64,000 nt of DNA. Origin: JBBRCX01 sp038204465 (GTDB lineage: Bacteria; Planctomycetota; Phycisphaerae; Tepidisphaerales; Tepidisphaeraceae). Positions 61,729 to 64,000 of this stretch are shown here, one piece after another. Below the pieces are notes generated by a model, which was not told the origin of the DNA, ran no database searches, and saw nothing but the letters and a program-made list of their open reading frames with translations. Numbering within the stretch: position 1 is the stretch's first letter; every line of letters starts with the position of its first letter. The stretch covers positions 1 to 64,000 of the forward strand of contig JBBRCX010000003.1 in NCBI GenBank assembly GCA_038204465.1, written 5' to 3'. Position numbers and translations under genes: made by a program.

Positions 61729-62010
61729 ATGACGATCGGCGTGCTCCAGCTGGAACTGTCGGTTACCGACGCGATGTCCCTCAAGGACAAACGGCGGGTG
61801 ATCAAGAGCATCAAGGACCGGATTGCCCACGCGCATAACGTCTCCATCGCCGAGGTGGGCGCGCTCGACGAGCACCGCCGTTCGATCCTGGGCCTTGCGA
61901 TGGTGAGCAACGACAGCCGTTATGTTGAAGGCGCGTTGAGCAAGCTGGTCGACTTCGTTCGGATGGTGCCGCAGGTCAGTCTGATTGACTACCAGATCGA
62001 GCTGCTCTGA
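61729..62010 (+). CDS. DUF503 (YlxP) protein
   Basis: A 93-residue ferredoxin-fold-like protein: GVLQLELSVTDAMSLKDKRR, VIKSIKDRIAHAHNVSIAEV and a C-terminal VSLIDYQIELL. DUF503/YlxP is regularly found between infB and rbfA, as here. Its molecular role is unknown, but the position points to ribosome assembly or translation initiation. Confidence 0.92.
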   Translation: MTIGVLQLELSVTDAMSLKDKRRVIKSIKDRIAHAHNVSIAEVGALDEHRRSILGLAMVSNDSRYVEGALSKLVDFVRMVPQVSLIDYQIELL

Positions 62011-62027
62011 AAGCAGGAAACGACCGG

Positions 62028-62052
62028 GGCGAGGGCACGCCTCGCCGTTTTT
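62028..62052 (+). terminator. Terminator-like hairpin between DUF503 and rbfA
   Basis: A 7-bp G+C-rich stem (62028-62034 with 62040-62046), 5-nt loop and GTTTTT. It lies inside what should be one operon, so it could attenuate rbfA expression or act with NusA. Confidence 0.65.
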
Positions 62053-62073
62053 GTTGCATGACGCGGCGACGCG

Positions 62074-62541
62074 ATGTCCAGACGCACCGAGAGAGTCGCC
62101 AGTACGATCCAGCAGGAGCTGGCGCAGATCATCATGCGCGAGCTGAGCGATCCGCGGCTGACGGGGCTGCCCAGCATCACGCGCGTGAAGGTAAGCCCGG
62201 ATCTTTCCATCGCTGACGTGTACGTGACGATCATGGGGACGCCGGGGCAGCAAACGGCGGCCCTGAACGCGCTGCGGCATTCGGCGGGCATGATGCGGAC
62301 GAAGCTGACGAAGGTGCTGACGCTGCGCGTCGCGCCGTTTTTGAAGTTTCACTTCGACGAGAACCTGAAGAAGGAGATGGCGGTGCTCGACCTGCTGCGC
62401 AAGGTGCAGGAAGAGAATGAAGAGCTGGACCGGAAGCGCGCCGCCGAAGCGGCGGCTGCCGGGGAAGGCGCGGGCGTGGCCGGCGAGGGCAAACCCTCCG
62501 GCGCCGGCGAAATCGAGACACGGGACAACAACGAGACATGA
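62074..62541 (+). CDS. rbfA: Ribosome-binding factor A
   Basis: A 155-residue RbfA, needed for 30S maturation and cold adaptation. The KH-like core (RVASTIQQELAQIIMRELSD, ITRVKVSPDLSIADVYVTIM, LRVAPFLKFHFDENLKK) is conserved; the last 40 residues (Ala/Gly/Glu) are a non-conserved tail. It overlaps the next gene by 4 bp (ATGA). Confidence 0.93.
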   Translation: MSRRTERVASTIQQELAQIIMRELSDPRLTGLPSITRVKVSPDLSIADVYVTIMGTPGQQTAALNALRHSAGMMRTKLTKVLTLRVAPFLKFHFDENLKKEMAVLDLLRKVQEENEELDRKRAAEAAAAGEGAGVAGEGKPSGAGEIETRDNNET

Positions 62542-63170
62542 AAAACGCGACCAAACACGCCGACGACCTCAAGGCGCTGCTCAAGCGGCTGATGAGGGAG
62601 CACAAGCCGGAGCCCAGACAGCCGCAGGAGCCGCTGAAGGCCCTGGTGAAGGGGGCGATGAGCTTTGACATGCCCGAGTCCAAGGCGGAGGAGGCGATGC
62701 GCCACATCGACCGAGAGTTTGTCGATCTGAACGAACTGCGCGTTGCCACCGACCTCGAGATCCAGGGACTCCTGGGCACCCGCTACCCGATCATCGAGCG
62801 CCGGGTGGCCATGATCACCCAGTCACTGAACAACATTTTCGAGCGCGAGCACACGCTGAGCCTCGACCGGCTGAAGACCATCAGTAAGCGCGATGCGCGG
62901 CAGTTTCTTCGCGAACTTCCGGACATCCATCCGTTTGTGGAGGCGTACGTGATGCTGTTCGCTTTCGACGGGCACGCCTTCCCGATTGACGACGAGATCG
63001 CGGGCTTGCTTCGCGAGCATGGGATCCTCGACGAGCAAATGCCGCTGGACGAGGCGCAGCGCTTCGTCGAGCACCACTTCAAGGCGGAAGAATGTTACGA
63101 TTTGTTCGCTGTCGCGCGCCGGGCGGTCTCCGAGGAATCCGGGCGGGGACGCAGGAAGGTGAAGAGCTGA
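62538..63170 (+). CDS. Endonuclease III-like (HhH-GPD) protein with altered active site
   Basis: A 210-residue protein that resembles the helical HhH-GPD core of endonuclease III: AMRHIDREFVDLNELRVATD, SLDRLKTISKRDARQFLREL and AFPIDDEIAGLL. The catalytic Lys region (family LPGVGRKTA) is LPDIHPFVE, with no Lys; the Asp position (family VDTH) is kept in PIDDE. The [4Fe-4S] cluster cysteines are absent. It is therefore not a standard glycosylase and might be a DNA- or RNA-binding relative. Translationally coupled to rbfA. Confidence 0.6.
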   Translation: MKNATKHADDLKALLKRLMREHKPEPRQPQEPLKALVKGAMSFDMPESKAEEAMRHIDREFVDLNELRVATDLEIQGLLGTRYPIIERRVAMITQSLNNIFEREHTLSLDRLKTISKRDARQFLRELPDIHPFVEAYVMLFAFDGHAFPIDDEIAGLLREHGILDEQMPLDEAQRFVEHHFKAEECYDLFAVARRAVSEESGRGRRKVKS

Positions 63171-63296
63171 CCGCGATTTCTTCGCGGGCTCATCCATCGA
63201 TAGGATGGCGGCGGATCGGCGCGGCAGCGGAAGCTATCAGGCGGTGGCCGGTGGATCGGCACCGCGCTGGAATTGAATTTGTGCGCTGAGAGGACC

Positions 63297-64000
63297 ATGA
63301 CCGACCGGCTTCCCCTATCCACGTTGCGACTTGGCCTGCCCAGCGGGAGCATGCAGGCTGCGACGATCGAGTTGTTCGGCCGCGCGGGGTTCCACATCAG
63401 CCTGCAGGAGCGAAGCGTCTTCCCGCAGATCGACGACGAGAAGATGTCGGCGGTGCTGTTCCGCTCGCAGGAGATCAGCCGGTACGTCACCGACGGCATC
63501 GTCGATTGCGGCCTGACCGGGCACGACTGGATCGTGGAAAACGGCAACGAGAACGACGTCATCGAAGTGTGCGAGCTCACCTACTCGCGCGCGACGTCGA
63601 TGCCGGCGAAGTGGGTACTGGCGGTCCCGGAGGAGAGCGCGGCGCAGAAGCCGGAGGACCTTGCGGGCGGGATCATCGCGACCGAATTGGTGAACGTGAC
63701 GCGCCGATATTTCGCCGAGCGCGGGGTGAAGGTGACGGTCGAGTTTTCCTGGGGCACCACCGAGATCAAGGCGCGGCTGGTTGACGCGATCGTCGACCTG
63801 ACGGAAAGCGGCGCTTCCATCCGCGCCAACAACCTCCGCGTGCTGGACACCCTGCTCTCCAGCACCATCCGCTTCGTCGCCAACAAGGACGCGTGGGCGG
63901 TCCCGTGGAAGCGGGAAAAGATGGAGAACGTGGCGATGCTTTTGAAGGGGGCGATCGAAGCGCGGGTCAAGGTGGGTCTGAAGATGAACGTGCCGGAGAA
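63297..64000 (+). CDS. hisG: ATP phosphoribosyltransferase HisG (partial)
   Basis: The first enzyme of histidine synthesis, joining ATP and PRPP. About 234 residues are present; the gene runs off the right edge. The conserved LRLGLPSGSMQ, CGLTGHDWI, ELTYSRAT, VNVTRRYFAERGV and the PRPP-loop segment (AIVDLTESGASIRANNL, replacing family D-V-S-G) support it. The GAGAGG site (63288-63293) fixes the ATG. Whether it is the long (regulated) form cannot be seen because the C-terminus is missing. Confidence 0.92.
   Translation, partial: MTDRLPLSTLRLGLPSGSMQAATIELFGRAGFHISLQERSVFPQIDDEKMSAVLFRSQEISRYVTDGIVDCGLTGHDWIVENGNENDVIEVCELTYSRATSMPAKWVLAVPEESAAQKPEDLAGGIIATELVNVTRRYFAERGVKVTVEFSWGTTEIKARLVDAIVDLTESGASIRANNLRVLDTLLSSTIRFVANKDAWAVPWKREKMENVAMLLKGAIEARVKVGLKMNVPE

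Overview
This 64 kb window looks like the chromosome of a GC-rich Gram-negative bacterium, most likely a planctomycete (Phycisphaerae-like; inference, moderate confidence). Support comes from lipid A/LPS genes (lpxK, kdsD, a very large LptC/LptA-like protein), many lipobox lipoproteins, a prepilin-like protein of the DUF1559 style, stand-alone DUF4091, DUF3179 and DUF4112 proteins, and frequent weak or absent Shine-Dalgarno sites. Most of the window is ordinary core chromosome; the accessory part is small.

Layout. 1-3.8 kb: initiator tRNA with promoter and terminator, an MmcB-like nuclease, a lone GspE N-terminal domain, an EEP-family and an MBL-fold hydrolase. 3.8-8.8 kb: a five-gene minus-strand run (membrane protein, EamA transporter, TfoX-N, M28 peptidase, VWA membrane protein). 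8.9-10.9 kb: hslVU. 11-21.8 kb: DUF4091 lipoprotein, CBM48 protein, lpxK, gluQ, coiled-coil/winged-helix protein, MacB-type ATPase, DUF3179, manC and ruvX. 21.8-24.0 kb: a 2.3 kb metal-resistance insert (merR, merT, CopZ-like metallochaperone, Cys-rich exported peptide) bounded by a 140-bp duplication of the ruvX 3' end. 24.2-32.6 kb: aldo/keto reductase, DUF4112, lipoprotein, amidohydrolase, prfB with a +1 frameshift site, response regulator, GNAT enzyme, RidA, membrane protein and scpA. 32.7-38.7 kb: kdsD, the 1114-residue LptC/LptA-like protein, LemA and a PGRP-type amidase lipoprotein. 38.7-44.3 kb: secreted protein, prepilin-like protein, hflX, a GH10-like protein lacking both catalytic Glu residues, and a membrane-anchored HhH protein. 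44.3-52.1 kb: uvrB, nadC, a 0.7 kb non-coding stretch with a near-consensus promoter and rRNA-leader-like boxA, guaB, two lipoproteins and a PfkB-like kinase. 52.1-53.1 kb: two 3'-truncated genes (Sel1 repeat protein and dienelactone hydrolase) joined tail to tail. 53.2-64 kb: ribF, nrnA, a UgpC/MalK-type ATPase, then nusA-infB-(lipoprotein)-DUF503-rbfA-(HhH-GPD-like protein) and the start of hisG.

How the genes work together. The translation/RNA cluster (nusA, infB, DUF503, rbfA), hslVU and kdsD-LptC/A are the clearest functional units. The mer-like cassette is the clearest acquired unit: its MerR keeps all three Hg(II)-binding cysteines and has a MerR-type promoter with a 20-bp spacer, but no mercuric reductase lies beside it. 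The most unusual features are the rearrangement scars: the ruvX duplication, a 34-bp duplication of the nadC 3' end, and the Sel1/hydrolase junction.
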